Positions 19,055-27,005 of a stretch of DNA of 64,000 bases are shown one piece after another. Numbering within the stretch: position 1 is the stretch's first letter; every line of letters begins with the position of its first letter. The translations under genes and the position numbers were made by a program. The notes beneath the pieces were generated by a model. It worked only from the letters and a program-made list of their open reading frames with translations, searched no databases and was not told the DNA's origin. Source of the stretch: Acinetobacter sp. NIPH 2699 (lineage in GTDB: Bacteria; Pseudomonadota; Gammaproteobacteria; Pseudomonadales; Moraxellaceae); contig NZ_JAKZGL010000001.1 of the NCBI RefSeq assembly GCF_022549355.1, forward strand, positions 310,001 to 374,000, in the 5' to 3' direction.

Positions 19055-20176
19055 TTAAACAATAATACCGTATTGTTTTAATAAGGCATTCCAACTATCA
19101 ATATTGGTTACTGGTGGACAATCAGACAAAATATCTTTTAAGGTGATGTTCTCTGTTGCTTTCCATTCTGGAGAAAGATCCTTATCCACTAAGCGAGCAC
19201 GAACCCCTTCCACAAAGTCAGGATGACGAATCTTCCAATCAGAAATCTGAGCCTCAAGTGCAAAAACCTCATCCCAAGCATGTCCCTGTTTGCCCCACTG
19301 CCAAAGCAACCAAGTGATCGCTGCTGTGCTTGGTGAACCTTTTTGCAAATTCTCACTTGCTTGGCGTAACCAATCACTACTTGCTTCGCTCAGCCCAATG
19401 ATCGCCTGATAATCAAACTCAAAGTTTTGACCACGACAAACACTGTGAATAACGTCAATAGAGTTTTGTAAAGGACCAGCTGCAACTGGACGATGAAGAC
19501 TATTTAAAGTGTCGTCAATAGCACGGAAGGCACCTGCTGGGTAATGATTCCAGTCTACATTTAAGACTTTTTGCAATACATTATCACGTTGCGCTTCACA
19601 AATATGAGTTGCCCAACCGATGCTAAATGCACCTGCTGCAGTCATAATTGAACCAGTTAAACCCGTAAATAATCCAATTTGCCCTCGATCTGCAAGGAAT
19701 CGACTGCCGCCAACATCTGGATATAAACCAATATTGATTTCTGGCATTGCTAAACGCGAGTAAGGCGTGACTAAGCGAAATGGTGCAGCCATAAATAAGC
19801 CAAGCCCACCACCCATCACATAACCCTCTCCCCAAACCACAATTGGTTTAGCATAGTTATGAAGTAATAGGTCTAATGCGTATTCTTGCTCAAAAAATTT
19901 ATTTGCCGTGTCAACTTCATTATTTACAACCAATTGACGAAGTTTACGCACATCACCGCCAGCACAAAACGCTTTCGGTGTGGTGGAGTCTAACCAAATT
20001 GCTTTAACACTTTCATCATGATGAAAATGCTCAAACACTCGAAAAAGTGCACTTACAATAGATTCATCTAATGCATGTAAAGATTTCGGTCGGTTAAGAC
20101 GAATGACTCGCCAACCATTTTTTTCTTGCTCAATAACCAAATCAGGATGATAGCTATTTAAATCAGGAGAAGTCAT
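19055..20176 (-). CDS. 3-hydroxyisobutyryl-CoA hydrolase-like (crotonase superfamily) protein
   Basis: The 373-residue protein is in the crotonase superfamily. It has the CoA oxyanion-hole segments AFCAGGDVRKL (about residues 69-79) and GEGYVMGGGLGLFMA (about 117-131), then MPEINIGLYPDVGGS with the Glu/Asp positions typical of 3-hydroxyisobutyryl-CoA hydrolase. The length of about 370 residues, longer than enoyl-CoA hydratases (about 260), favours that subgroup, which acts in valine breakdown. Its stop is next to tadA and its start overlaps the ung stop, so ung, this gene and tadA look co-transcribed. The exact substrate is inferred. Confidence 0.82.
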   Translation of the reverse strand: MTSPDLNSYHPDLVIEQEKNGWRVIRLNRPKSLHALDESIVSALFRVFEHFHHDESVKAIWLDSTTPKAFCAGGDVRKLRQLVVNNEVDTANKFFEQEYALDLLLHNYAKPIVVWGEGYVMGGGLGLFMAAPFRLVTPYSRLAMPEINIGLYPDVGGSRFLADRGQIGLFTGLTGSIMTAAGAFSIGWATHICEAQRDNVLQKVLNVDWNHYPAGAFRAIDDTLNSLHRPVAAGPLQNSIDVIHSVCRGQNFEFDYQAIIGLSEASSDWLRQASENLQKGSPSTAAITWLLWQWGKQGHAWDEVFALEAQISDWKIRHPDFVEGVRARLVDKDLSPEWKATENITLKDILSDCPPVTNIDSWNALLKQYGIIV

Positions 20177-20889
20177 TATGCGTCCAATTGCCAGTCTATA
20201 GGCTCAATGCCATGTTGTTTCAAATAATGATTGCTTTTAGAAAATACTTTACAGCCAAAAAAACCACCACGGTTTGCCGCTAATGGCGATGGATGAGCTG
20301 CACTTAATACAAGATGTCTGTTGCGATCAATACGCTGTCCTTTACGTTGTGCATAAGCACCCCACAAAATAAAGACCACATGCTCGCGCTGCTCATTTAA
20401 TACATCAATCACCGCATCAGTAAAATCTTCCCAGCCTTGTTTTTGATGCGACGTTGGTTGCCCTGCCTCTACGGTCAGTACACTATTTAACAACAACACA
20501 CCTTGCGCTGCCCACTTGCTCAGATCACCATGTCGAGAAATAGGCACAGCCAAATCACTATGCAATTCATGGAAAATATTACGTAAAGAAGGCGGTAATG
20601 CAACCCCTCTTTGTACAGAAAAACTTAGACCATTTGCTTGATTTGGACCGTGATATGGGTCTTGACCTAAAATCACCACCTTTACAGCACTTAAAGGCGT
20701 TGTATTTAATGCATTAAAAATATGTTTGCTTGGTGGATAAATCGTTTTCTCTGCAAGTCTTTGCTGTTGCAAGAATTCACGTAAATGATCCATTTTCTGA
20801 CCGAGCAAAAATTCGGATAATGAGGTTTTCCATGAGTCATCCAGCTGAACTTTTCTTAGCTTATCTTGTTGTTGTTCAGTAAATTGCAT
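20176..20889 (-). CDS. ung: Uracil-DNA glycosylase
   Basis: The start is placed at the ATG at 20889 ([13 protein letters not shown], 237 residues), which has AAGGAA just upstream. The family 1 motifs are present: [18 protein letters not shown] with the catalytic Asp (about residues 62-79), [10 protein letters not shown] (about 122-131) and [16 protein letters not shown] (about 186-201) with the DNA-intercalating Leu loop. The enzyme removes uracil from DNA to start base excision repair. It overlaps the start of the downstream crotonase-family gene by one base, indicating translational coupling. Confidence 0.97.
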   Translation of the reverse strand: MQFTEQQQDKLRKVQLDDSWKTSLSEFLLGQKMDHLREFLQQQRLAEKTIYPPSKHIFNALNTTPLSAVKVVILGQDPYHGPNQANGLSFSVQRGVALPPSLRNIFHELHSDLAVPISRHGDLSKWAAQGVLLLNSVLTVEAGQPTSHQKQGWEDFTDAVIDVLNEQREHVVFILWGAYAQRKGQRIDRNRHLVLSAAHPSPLAANRGGFFGCKVFSKSNHYLKQHGIEPIDWQLDA

Positions 20890-20933
20890 CAATGTTCCTT
20901 GAAATAAAGTCACTCCCTTGAGTGAGTCTGTAC

Positions 20934-21530
20934 TTAAATATTAACTTGTAATTCTACATGCGGGTTTTGAAATCTCGTTCCTTTTTTCAAACGCTGATAC
21001 ATTTCAGGATCACTCCACTCAGCCTGAACCTGCTCTGAAAAAACGATTTGATCTAGGCTCAATACACCCATTTGCTCATTTTCAATATCTTCTTGAAAGC
21101 TCTGTGCATAGCCAGTATCTGTTTCATGAACAATCACAGAATACACTTCAACATCACCTTCACCATTTTGGGTAACCGTTGAATTCAATACTTGTTGCGC
21201 TAGAAAAAAGAAAATACGCGAAAACTGTTCTGCTGATGGTGAGACAGGCAAAGCCACCCATCGTGCACTAAATGTTTTGCATGCATCAATATATGCTGGA
21301 TCATCTTTTTGCCAATAACAAATCGCATGATCAAAACTATCAAATAACTCTTTAATCACGCCTTTTAACAGCCCAAAATCATAAACCATTTGCCCATGAT
21401 CCAACTTTGACGCTTTGAGTAATAATTCAACTTTATAGCTATGCCCATGAATCGAACGCTTACAGCGATCCGACGTACAATTCCGTACGATATGAGCGTT
21501 TTCAAACTTAAATAATTTACGAATTAACAT
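20934..21530 (-). CDS. queD: 6-carboxytetrahydropterin synthase (QueD / PTPS family)
   Basis: The 198-residue protein belongs to the pyruvoyl-tetrahydropterin synthase family. The zinc ligands are His13 and the HGH pair in [11 protein letters not shown] (about residues 27-37), with a catalytic Cys in the preceding CTSDRCK. DFGLLKG, then FDHAICYW (Asp-His pair, about residues 66-73) and HETDTGYA (Glu, about 135) complete the active-site set. QueD makes 6-carboxytetrahydropterin for queuosine and other deazapurines. At about 200 residues it is longer than the 120-residue E. coli enzyme, mainly from inserts in the middle. It lies 44 bases upstream of ung. Confidence 0.85.
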   Translation of the reverse strand: MLIRKLFKFENAHIVRNCTSDRCKRSIHGHSYKVELLLKASKLDHGQMVYDFGLLKGVIKELFDSFDHAICYWQKDDPAYIDACKTFSARWVALPVSPSAEQFSRIFFFLAQQVLNSTVTQNGEGDVEVYSVIVHETDTGYAQSFQEDIENEQMGVLSLDQIVFSEQVQAEWSDPEMYQRLKKGTRFQNPHVELQVNI

Positions 21531-21636
21531 GCACCAAGCTAATCTTTTTCAGCAAATGAACTTTATTATAAAGCAAAAAAACAAGCATTGGGATCGAATT
21601 TAAATCTTGTGACTATTCAATAATCCAATCCACCCA

Positions 21637-22593
21637 CTAAAAAGGGGCAAGACTTCTTGAATAGACTATGACTTGTTTATCCTTTCGATGCATTGAGCTA
21701 ACAAATTGACGCTTCCGCTCACTTAAAACCACTTCGATCTGTGCGGTAAAATAAGAGGATTTACTGTCTAACCAAGTCGCTGCGTCTGCTTTATTTTGCT
21801 GCTCTATTCCAGAGAAAGCATTGAGTTGCCATAAATCCTCAACATTGCTGAAATGAGATAAATCCACCTGTTTTGCTTTTAATTCTTGCTCTACAGCATT
21901 TACATCAACTCTAGGATCAATACTGGCCAACAATAATGCAGGTGCTGTGTTCATATTTATTTTTGTGGGTTCAGGCAATGCCGTAATATATGGCTTGATT
22001 AAATCAAAGTTTTTCCCTTCAAATCCGCGGACCAACTTTAACTCTTCAATACTATGAAATTTGGTATTCGGAGCTAAATAAGACGGATCTAATCCTTGAT
22101 AATAATTACTCTCAGCGCCCATCGCACCTGTTGTTTCATCGTCAGTGTCTTGCCAATCAATCACAGCCTGACTGAGTTCTGCTGGTAAGCCTACACGCTG
22201 TAATAGTTTTTCAAACCAACGTCGAGCTAAATCATCAACCTCAGCACCATCGGCTTTTACCAAATTATTTAAGTTGAATTTTCCAGATTCATCTATTAAA
22301 CGACCTTGAACCGAACCACCATCAACAGGAAACGATGGCATAGGCTTAGCCCAATTTTCCTGTAAATGATCAACACTGTTCCCATTATCACTATCTTGAA
22401 CCAATAATTCCGAAAAAAATGCCTCGGCACTTTTTGCATAAAGTAAGGACTGGTTTTGACGCATTAAATAGCCCGTATTCTCAGCACTATTACTTTGTCG
22501 TTTTGCAATCGTTGCTGCAAGAATCGTCGCCAGTGCAACCATAACCAAGATGGTGAGTAATGCGATGCCACGTTGAGGCGCACAAGTATTCAT
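21637..22593 (-). CDS. gspK: Type II secretion system minor pseudopilin GspK
   Basis: The 318-residue protein from the ATG at 22593 (MNTCAPQRGIALLTILVMV) has a prepilin leader ending in Arg-Gly before IALL. A hydrophobic helix and a large periplasmic domain follow. The residue at mature position 5 is Thr rather than Glu, which is normal for GspK, the pseudopilin at the tip of the pseudopilus. The sequence SGKFNLNNLV and WQDTDDETTGAMGAE are typical GspK features. It is the last gene of a gspH-I-J-K series and lies 5 bases after gspJ. Confidence 0.93.
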   Translation of the reverse strand: MNTCAPQRGIALLTILVMVALATILAATIAKRQSNSAENTGYLMRQNQSLLYAKSAEAFFSELLVQDSDNGNSVDHLQENWAKPMPSFPVDGGSVQGRLIDESGKFNLNNLVKADGAEVDDLARRWFEKLLQRVGLPAELSQAVIDWQDTDDETTGAMGAESNYYQGLDPSYLAPNTKFHSIEELKLVRGFEGKNFDLIKPYITALPEPTKINMNTAPALLLASIDPRVDVNAVEQELKAKQVDLSHFSNVEDLWQLNAFSGIEQQNKADAATWLDSKSSYFTAQIEVVLSERKRQFVSSMHRKDKQVIVYSRSLAPF

Positions 22594-22598
22594 AGGAA

Positions 22599-23408
22599 TC
22601 ACTGACCACTCTGATTGGTACTGACCAGACTATATACCCACTCATAATCTGTGCCTGCAACAGTAAGTTGTATTTTAAAACCTAATGGTAATTTTTTTAA
22701 TTCATTCACATTATTTGGATCGCTGATATTTTCTGGCCACTCAGACAACTCCTGCGGATTTAACACCATTACTTTAAACTGATCTACATTTTCCAACAAA
22801 GTACTTGAGATTGGCTGCACACGATTTGGGATATTTAAATTTGCATACTTCAAACGATAAACTTTTTTTTGTGTTTCATCAAAACGATATTCAATACGCT
22901 CGTACGGCGATAAACCTTGTTTCAAAGGATCGGTCACACCAGCCTTACTAAACATAAAACTTTGATCATTCAACACCAAAGCAGCTTGGAGTTGCCGACC
23001 ATCATTGGCAGTTAAAGGAATAATTTGCAAGCTATCTCTTAAGACCTGTTGATAAGCATCCTGTAATGCAAATAAATGCATTTCATGTTCCGCATTACGA
23101 TCTTTGACTTTCAGCAAATAGTCAAAGACTTTCCATCCCAACATAGAAAGCACAGCAAAAATTGCAATCGCAACCAGCAATTCCACCAAAGTAAATCCTG
23201 AGTGAGGATTAGTGAAACAACGTTTCACCCGAGCGCAAGACGGAGAGCTTTGCTCGAAGTGAATACGGTTACGTCGAGCAAAGCTCGGTCCTGCTGCAAG
23301 ACGAGAAGCTATGCTTCGAGTACGAGGGTTGGCGCTCGACCTGAGAAGCACTGCTTTGCAAGAAGACGGAGAAATTGCGAAATGGTCGTTGTTCTTGTTA
23401 TTGTCCAT
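22599..23408 (-). CDS. gspJ: Type II secretion system minor pseudopilin GspJ with a greatly extended leader
   Basis: The 269-residue frame contains the prepilin site HSG/FTLVELLVAIAIF, with cleavage after Gly71, followed by a normal GspJ domain (KVFDYLLKVKDRNAEHEMHL and onward). GspJ sits in the tip complex with GspI, GspK and GspH. The leader is 71 residues, whereas 5-25 is usual. The extra part (about residues 9-66) is encoded by a block of small palindromes and is rich in Arg, Ser and Ala. The ATG at 23408 lies 5 bases after the gspI stop, which supports it. An internal GTG at 23228 would give an 11-residue leader (MKRCFTNPHSG) but has no ribosome binding site. Confidence 0.88.
   Translation of the reverse strand: MDNNKNNDHFAISPSSCKAVLLRSSANPRTRSIASRLAAGPSFARRNRIHFEQSSPSCARVKRCFTNPHSGFTLVELLVAIAIFAVLSMLGWKVFDYLLKVKDRNAEHEMHLFALQDAYQQVLRDSLQIIPLTANDGRQLQAALVLNDQSFMFSKAGVTDPLKQGLSPYERIEYRFDETQKKVYRLKYANLNIPNRVQPISSTLLENVDQFKVMVLNPQELSEWPENISDPNNVNELKKLPLGFKIQLTVAGTDYEWVYSLVSTNQSGQ
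23212..23382. repeat. Palindromic mosaic element inside gspJ leader
   Basis: The block is a chain of short hairpins: GTGAAAC-AAC-GTTTCAC (23212-23228), GAGC-TTT-GCTC (23245-23255), CGAGC-AAA-GCTCG (23275-23287), GAAGC-TAT-GCTTC (23305-23317) and AAGC-ACT-GCTT (23347-23356). The stretch 23290-23322 is identical over 33 bases to 24337-24369 in gspH. The block is open on both strands. It is absent from gspI, which lies between the two. Confidence 0.8.
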
Positions 23409-23413
23409 ACGAT

Positions 23414-23794
23414 TTAACTTTCTGTTGGATGATTAAAAAACACAATGTTGCTAATACCTGCTTCAACTTTATCCTGTTCAACATTAAATAAACTGATCTG
23501 TAGCTCAATACGTTGTATTTTTGGACTAATTGTAGGTTCGGATTTTTTATCAATTTGCCACGTTTCACCCTGTGAAGAAACTTGTTTTGATTGAGTTCCA
23601 TCTAACCACTCTTTACTCATTTCCATCATTGCCACTTCATTCATTGCAACGAATTGAGCTTTGGTCCGCAAAATCGCATTTGAGGTTGCTTGGGTGTATT
23701 GCATTGCAATTTTAGTCAATGCAATCGCTGCCACAGCAAAGATCGCAAGTGCGACCATAACTTCAAGTAAGGTAAATGCCTTATTCTTCTTCAT
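23414..23794 (-). CDS. gspI: Type II secretion system minor pseudopilin GspI
   Basis: The 126-residue protein starts MKKNKAFTLLEVMVALAIFAV, a short basic leader of six residues before FTLLE, then the hydrophobic helix with Glu at mature position 5. GspI is the core of the GspI-J-K tip complex of the type II pseudopilus. The residue before the cleavage site is Ala, not the usual Gly; prepilin peptidases tolerate Ala at this position. The gene overlaps the end of gspH by 14 bases and ends 5 bases before gspJ. Unlike its two neighbours it carries no repeat insertion. Confidence 0.9.
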   Translation of the reverse strand: MKKNKAFTLLEVMVALAIFAVAAIALTKIAMQYTQATSNAILRTKAQFVAMNEVAMMEMSKEWLDGTQSKQVSSQGETWQIDKKSEPTISPKIQRIELQISLFNVEQDKVEAGISNIVFFNHPTES

Positions 23795-24536
23795 TCACTT
23801 TACCCAAATGATCCAGCGACAGCTCATGTCCAATCGGCCGTTGCTCATAATAGAATTGAATCCGAACAGGTTTAACCTCGCCATTGCCAAACCAAATAAG
23901 TTGCGGAGCTCTTCCTCCCAACAAATCATCATTTTGTGCCTTTGTATAGTTTTGTGTATCTATACTTTGGACGCTAAAAGATACATTTGTCGGTAGTTGA
24001 CGAGGTTTGAACTCTTGATAAACCTGCCAAATACGATCAGCTTGTTGGATACGCTCATGACTTTGATCATGATATTCAAACAGGTTATAACTAAAAGGTG
24101 AAACATCTGTTGCATTCTGAGTATTTAATGCAAAAACTTTTGCTTGATCAGTAGATTCCTTATTGATTTTCTTTAAATCAAGAATAAACATTTCTCTGGC
24201 TTGCATCGCTCTGCGTTGATCAACACCACCGATATTTAAGACCACTAACGATGTCATGATGGTCATAATGACAATCACCACCATGATCTCAATCAACGTA
24301 AATCCTGAGGCAGGGTTACGTCGAGTAACGCTCGACCCTGCTGCAAGACGAGAAGCTATGCTTCGAGTAGTAGGATTAACAAAGTGAAACTTTGTCCTGA
24401 GAGGCACCGCCTCGCAAGAAGATGTAGAGCTATGCTCGAAGTTAACACGATTAAATCGAGCAGCGCTCGATCTGAGAGGCACAGCCTCACTAGAAGACTG
24501 AGAGCGTTGTTCGGAGCGGCTCGTAGATAATTTCAT
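23781..24536 (-). CDS. gspH: Type II secretion system minor pseudopilin GspH with a greatly extended leader
   Basis: From the ATG at 24536 the frame encodes 251 residues. The prepilin site ASG/FTLIEIMVVIVIM is cleaved after Gly78, and the mature part (VVLNIGGVDQRRAMQARE and onward) is normal GspH. Residues about 6-75 derive from a palindromic repeat block and include two copies of EAVPLR exactly 25 residues apart, plus TRSIASRLAAG, shared with GspJ. Typical leaders are 5-25 residues, so this one is exceptional but still basic. No internal ATG lies between the repeat and the cleavage site. The gene begins 13 bases after the tetR stop. Confidence 0.88.
   Translation of the reverse strand: MKLSTSRSEQRSQSSSEAVPLRSSAARFNRVNFEHSSTSSCEAVPLRTKFHFVNPTTRSIASRLAAGSSVTRRNPASGFTLIEIMVVIVIMTIMTSLVVLNIGGVDQRRAMQAREMFILDLKKINKESTDQAKVFALNTQNATDVSPFSYNLFEYHDQSHERIQQADRIWQVYQEFKPRQLPTNVSFSVQSIDTQNYTKAQNDDLLGGRAPQLIWFGNGEVKPVRIQFYYEQRPIGHELSLDHLGKVNEEE
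24311..24524. repeat. Palindromic mosaic element inside gspH leader, 75-bp module
   Basis: Hairpins in order include GTCGAG/CTCGAC (about 24320-24336), GAAGC-TAT-GCTTC (24352-24364), ACAAAG/CTTTGT (24379-24395), GAGGC-ACC-GCCTC (24401-24413), GAGC-TAT-GCTC (about 24427-24437), CGAGC-AGC-GCTCG (about 24457-24469) and GAGGC-ACA-GCCTC (24476-24488). The two GAGGC hairpins start exactly 75 bases apart, so one module equals 25 codons. Positions 24337-24369 match the gspJ element perfectly over 33 bases. Confidence 0.8.
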
Positions 24537-24548
24537 TTTAATTATCAA

Positions 24549-25157
24549 TTATGATGCGACTTGTTCAAGCTTCTTAGGCATGGCCAGAGCTTGCTCAATA
24601 TAAGCGACTCGCAATGTATCTCTAGAACCTAAATAACGCTGATAAAAACTTGAATTCAGGATAACGGCTGCGCCATAGGTCAAAGACCAAATCGATGCTA
24701 AATAATCACGGGTTGTCATACTACTCTGAATATCAAGTAGATAACTCTCTGTCATTCGAATAATAATACGTAAGCGTTGACGACGGATCTTATACAACTC
24801 ACTAAATAACTGCTGAATACCTTGTGCAGTCGTCGATAAACGCTCTTCAATTTGATGAAATAATGCCGTACGTTCAGGATGGTGTAAATGATGCAACATA
24901 AAAAAAGCTAAATGTTCAGGAAAGCTTTTTTCCACATCTTGAATCATTTCGAGCAACATTCGCTCATTGCGAATAATCAATAACATATATAATTCATCTT
25001 TACTCTGAAAGTGTTTATATAAGGTACCTTTCGCAAGATCCAATTCAGCCGCCAAAGCATCAAGGGTCATGCCAGCTTCACCATTTTCTAATAGGAGTTG
25101 CTCAGCGATTTGAAAAATTAATACTTCTCGTGCCCGAAACTGAGCTTGACGATCCAT
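24549..25157 (-). CDS. TetR/AcrR-family transcriptional regulator
   Basis: From the ATG at 25157 the protein has 202 residues; a GTG at 25163 is an alternative. The N-terminal TetR helix-turn-helix is clear: ILIFQIAEQLLLENGEAGMT-type first helix, then LDALAAELDLAKGTLYKHF (about residues 32-50) with the family-defining GTLYKHF. The C-terminal ligand domain is not assignable. It is upstream of gspH on the same strand with 13 bases between, and downstream of tatD, so it may be co-transcribed with the pseudopilin genes. Whether it controls them is unknown. Confidence 0.88.
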   Translation of the reverse strand: MDRQAQFRAREVLIFQIAEQLLLENGEAGMTLDALAAELDLAKGTLYKHFQSKDELYMLLIIRNERMLLEMIQDVEKSFPEHLAFFMLHHLHHPERTALFHQIEERLSTTAQGIQQLFSELYKIRRQRLRIIIRMTESYLLDIQSSMTTRDYLASIWSLTYGAAVILNSSFYQRYLGSRDTLRVAYIEQALAMPKKLEQVAS

Positions 25158-25198
25158 TTTCACGTGATAACTCTCTTTCCTAATACAACAAAAACCGT

Positions 25199-25972
25199 TT
25201 ATTTAAAATTTAAAAGATTCTCAAAATTCTGTGTTGTAATCACACCAATTTCTTCAACTGATTTATGATATACATCAGCCAACGCTTTTGCTACATATGG
25301 CACATATTTAGGTTCGTTGGTTTTTCCTCGATAAGGCATCGGTGCCAAATAAGGACTATCCGTTTCAATCAGTACACGATCTAATGGAACTTGTTTCGCA
25401 ACATCACGTAAATCTTGTGCATTTTTAAATGAGATAATGCCAGAAAACGAAATATAGTAACCACAATCTAAAACTGCTTTTGCCGTTTCCCAGTCTTCAG
25501 TAAAACAATGCAATATGCCGTGGGTAGATTGTTCAGCCCGAATAATATCAACTGTATCGTGCTTAGCAGAGCGTGTATGCACAACCACAGGTTTCTTTAC
25601 AATTTTTGATGCTTGAATATGTCGAGCAAAACACTGTTTTTGCTCAGCTACAAAATTTGTACTGTGATAATAATCTAAGCCTGTTTCGCCCAAAGCCCAG
25701 ACCTTTTCGGATTGAGCCAATTCCACCAAATAGTCCGTTGTCGCCCGTGCCATAATATGATCATCCTCACAGGGATGCACACCGACTGTATAGCCCACAT
25801 CATCATGACGGGAAGCAATTTCTGCCAGTTTAATATGATCATCAAGATCAACCGAGATTCCCATAAATTTTGAAACACCTGCAAGTCGAGCTTGTGCAAG
25901 TGCTTGATCTAAATCCCCATCATAAGGACTTAGATCTAACAGGGTTAAATGGCAATGCGTATCAACAAACAC
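25199..25972 (-). CDS. TatD-family metal-dependent hydrolase/DNase
   Basis: The 257-residue protein starts with a GTG at 25972 and opens MFVDTHCHLTLLDL, carrying the metal-binding HxH of the amidohydrolase-like TatD fold. Further ligands are in ALGETGLDYY (Glu, about residue 95), VVHTRSA (His, about 131), LHCFTEDW (His, about 155) and LIETDSPYLAPMPYRG (Asp, about 205). TatD relatives are 3'-5' exonucleases or deoxyribonucleases. In gammaproteobacteria this paralogue (YcfH type) is typically downstream of holB and a pilZ gene, as here. Confidence 0.92.
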   Translation of the reverse strand: MFVDTHCHLTLLDLSPYDGDLDQALAQARLAGVSKFMGISVDLDDHIKLAEIASRHDDVGYTVGVHPCEDDHIMARATTDYLVELAQSEKVWALGETGLDYYHSTNFVAEQKQCFARHIQASKIVKKPVVVHTRSAKHDTVDIIRAEQSTHGILHCFTEDWETAKAVLDCGYYISFSGIISFKNAQDLRDVAKQVPLDRVLIETDSPYLAPMPYRGKTNEPKYVPYVAKALADVYHKSVEEIGVITTQNFENLLNFK

Positions 25973-25994
25973 TCTTTCTTCCTATTCATTACGC

Positions 25995-26339
25995 TTACAT
26001 CGTATAACTTGGACGATCCATACTCTTAGAACCTGCCAATAATTTCTCAGCTTCGTTCTTATAATACACACCTTTTTCACCAGCCAACTGAATCGCAAAA
26101 CCCTGAGGCTTGAAATGTGTTTGTTTGTGTGAAATCCAAATGACTTTACCAGTGAGCGGAATCTTTTGAGATTGCTCTGGTAGTGTAGCCAAAATAAATA
26201 CTTCCTGCCCCATTTTTACAGCTTGTTTAGTGGGAACAAATAATCCGCCCCCTTGTACAAAAGGCATATAGCTCGATTGCAGGGTTGCCTTATCAGGAAT
26301 ATTGACCTGTATAATTCCACCCATCATTTGATGTTGCAT
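25995..26339 (-). CDS. PilZ-domain protein
   Basis: The 114-residue protein starts at the ATG at 26339, preceded by GGGGAAGG. It has the beta-barrel layout of the small PilZ family: LFVPTKQAVKMGQEVFIL in the middle, TGKVIWISHKQ, then FAIQLAG near residue 88. The Arg-rich N-terminal motif that binds cyclic di-GMP in canonical PilZ domains (RxxxR) is not seen. This matches the Pseudomonas PilZ type, which is required for type IV pilus assembly without binding the nucleotide. It is encoded 22 bases upstream of tatD and probably co-transcribed. Confidence 0.87.
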   Translation of the reverse strand: MQHQMMGGIIQVNIPDKATLQSSYMPFVQGGGLFVPTKQAVKMGQEVFILATLPEQSQKIPLTGKVIWISHKQTHFKPQGFAIQLAGEKGVYYKNEAEKLLAGSKSMDRPSYTM

Positions 26340-26640
26340 AACCTTCCCCTGTTAAATACACAAAATTATCAACATCGTTTTAACATTGATAAACTTATAA
26401 AAATATCAATTCTCTTTGATATGTTTTCTAAAACTTCCTTTGAATGACCGTCAACTTAGTATCTATACATGATTTATCATTTGATTATAGAAAACAATCC
26501 TAGAAACAACAAATGCTGTTTCAGCAAAATGTCGTGAAAACACTCAAAATGGCTTTTATTTAGATAGATAAGTGATTTACAAAGATCCTGTCTCATAAAA
26601 TATTAGACAAAGCTTTCAAATAAAGTTCATTACAAAAACG
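26340..26640. other. Spacer between the small secreted protein gene and pilZ
   Basis: AT-rich spacer of about 300 bases in a place where holB and pilZ are normally adjacent. It contains ATATCAA/TTGATAT (26403-26422), a small hairpin with T5 on the minus strand. No coding frame was supported. Confidence 0.4.
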
Positions 26641-26674
26641 AAAAACCGCCCATCAGCAAACTACATGATGAGCG
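26641..26674 (-). terminator. Terminator after the small secreted protein gene
   Basis: On the minus strand CGCTCATCA and TGATGGGCG form a 9-bp stem with one T-G pair and a 10-base loop, followed by GTTTTT. Confidence 0.78.
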
Positions 26675-26696
26675 ATTCAATTGATTTTAAAAAAGT

Positions 26697-27005
26697 TTAT
26701 TTTTCAGTGCACTTATAATCGAAATTTAGTTTACTGATCGCTTGATCTGTATGTCGTGTCACAACAGCGACCTGTCGTGCCCCAGCCTCAATATAAAGCT
26801 TACCATTGAACTGATTCACGCTAGCATTTTGTTGAGTATGATTAAACGAATAGCTATACACACACTCATAAGATTGTGAACCATGATTAGACGCATTGAT
26901 CAGAATAGATGAACCATCAATATTTGACTCAAACTTGGGTTCAGCTATCGCAATAGCGGGTATAATGACAAGTAATAATGCAACAGCTATAGATCTTATT
27001 TTCAT
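26697..27005 (-). CDS. Small secreted protein, function unknown
   Basis: Three ATG codons follow an AAGGA; the third (27005, 8-base spacing) gives 102 residues. The N-terminus KIRSIAVALLLVIIPAIAIA is a signal peptide ending in AIA before EPKFES, so export to the periplasm is expected. The mature part of about 80 residues has two Cys (in YECVYS and YKCTEK) that could form one disulfide, and predicted beta strands. I recognise no family. It sits between holB and pilZ, genes that are usually adjacent, and has its own terminator, so it is likely an insertion in an otherwise conserved operon. Confidence 0.68.
   Translation of the reverse strand: MKIRSIAVALLLVIIPAIAIAEPKFESNIDGSSILINASNHGSQSYECVYSYSFNHTQQNASVNQFNGKLYIEAGARQVAVVTRHTDQAISKLNFDYKCTEK

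Noticed and set aside
23202..23417. A 71-codon plus-strand open frame across the gspJ repeat block
   Set aside because: It is antisense to gspJ, has no ribosome binding site, and its openness follows from the palindromic repeats being nearly stop-free on both strands.
24311..24524. Repeats in gspH considered as a CRISPR array
   Set aside because: The repeats are internally palindromic with variable arms, have no equal-length unique spacers, lie in frame within a gene, and no cas genes are near.
25154..25169. TTTCACGTGA near the tetR start as a parS site
   Set aside because: Only the central part matches the TGTTTCACGTGAAACA consensus and the outer bases fail; it is far from parAB and could arise by chance.
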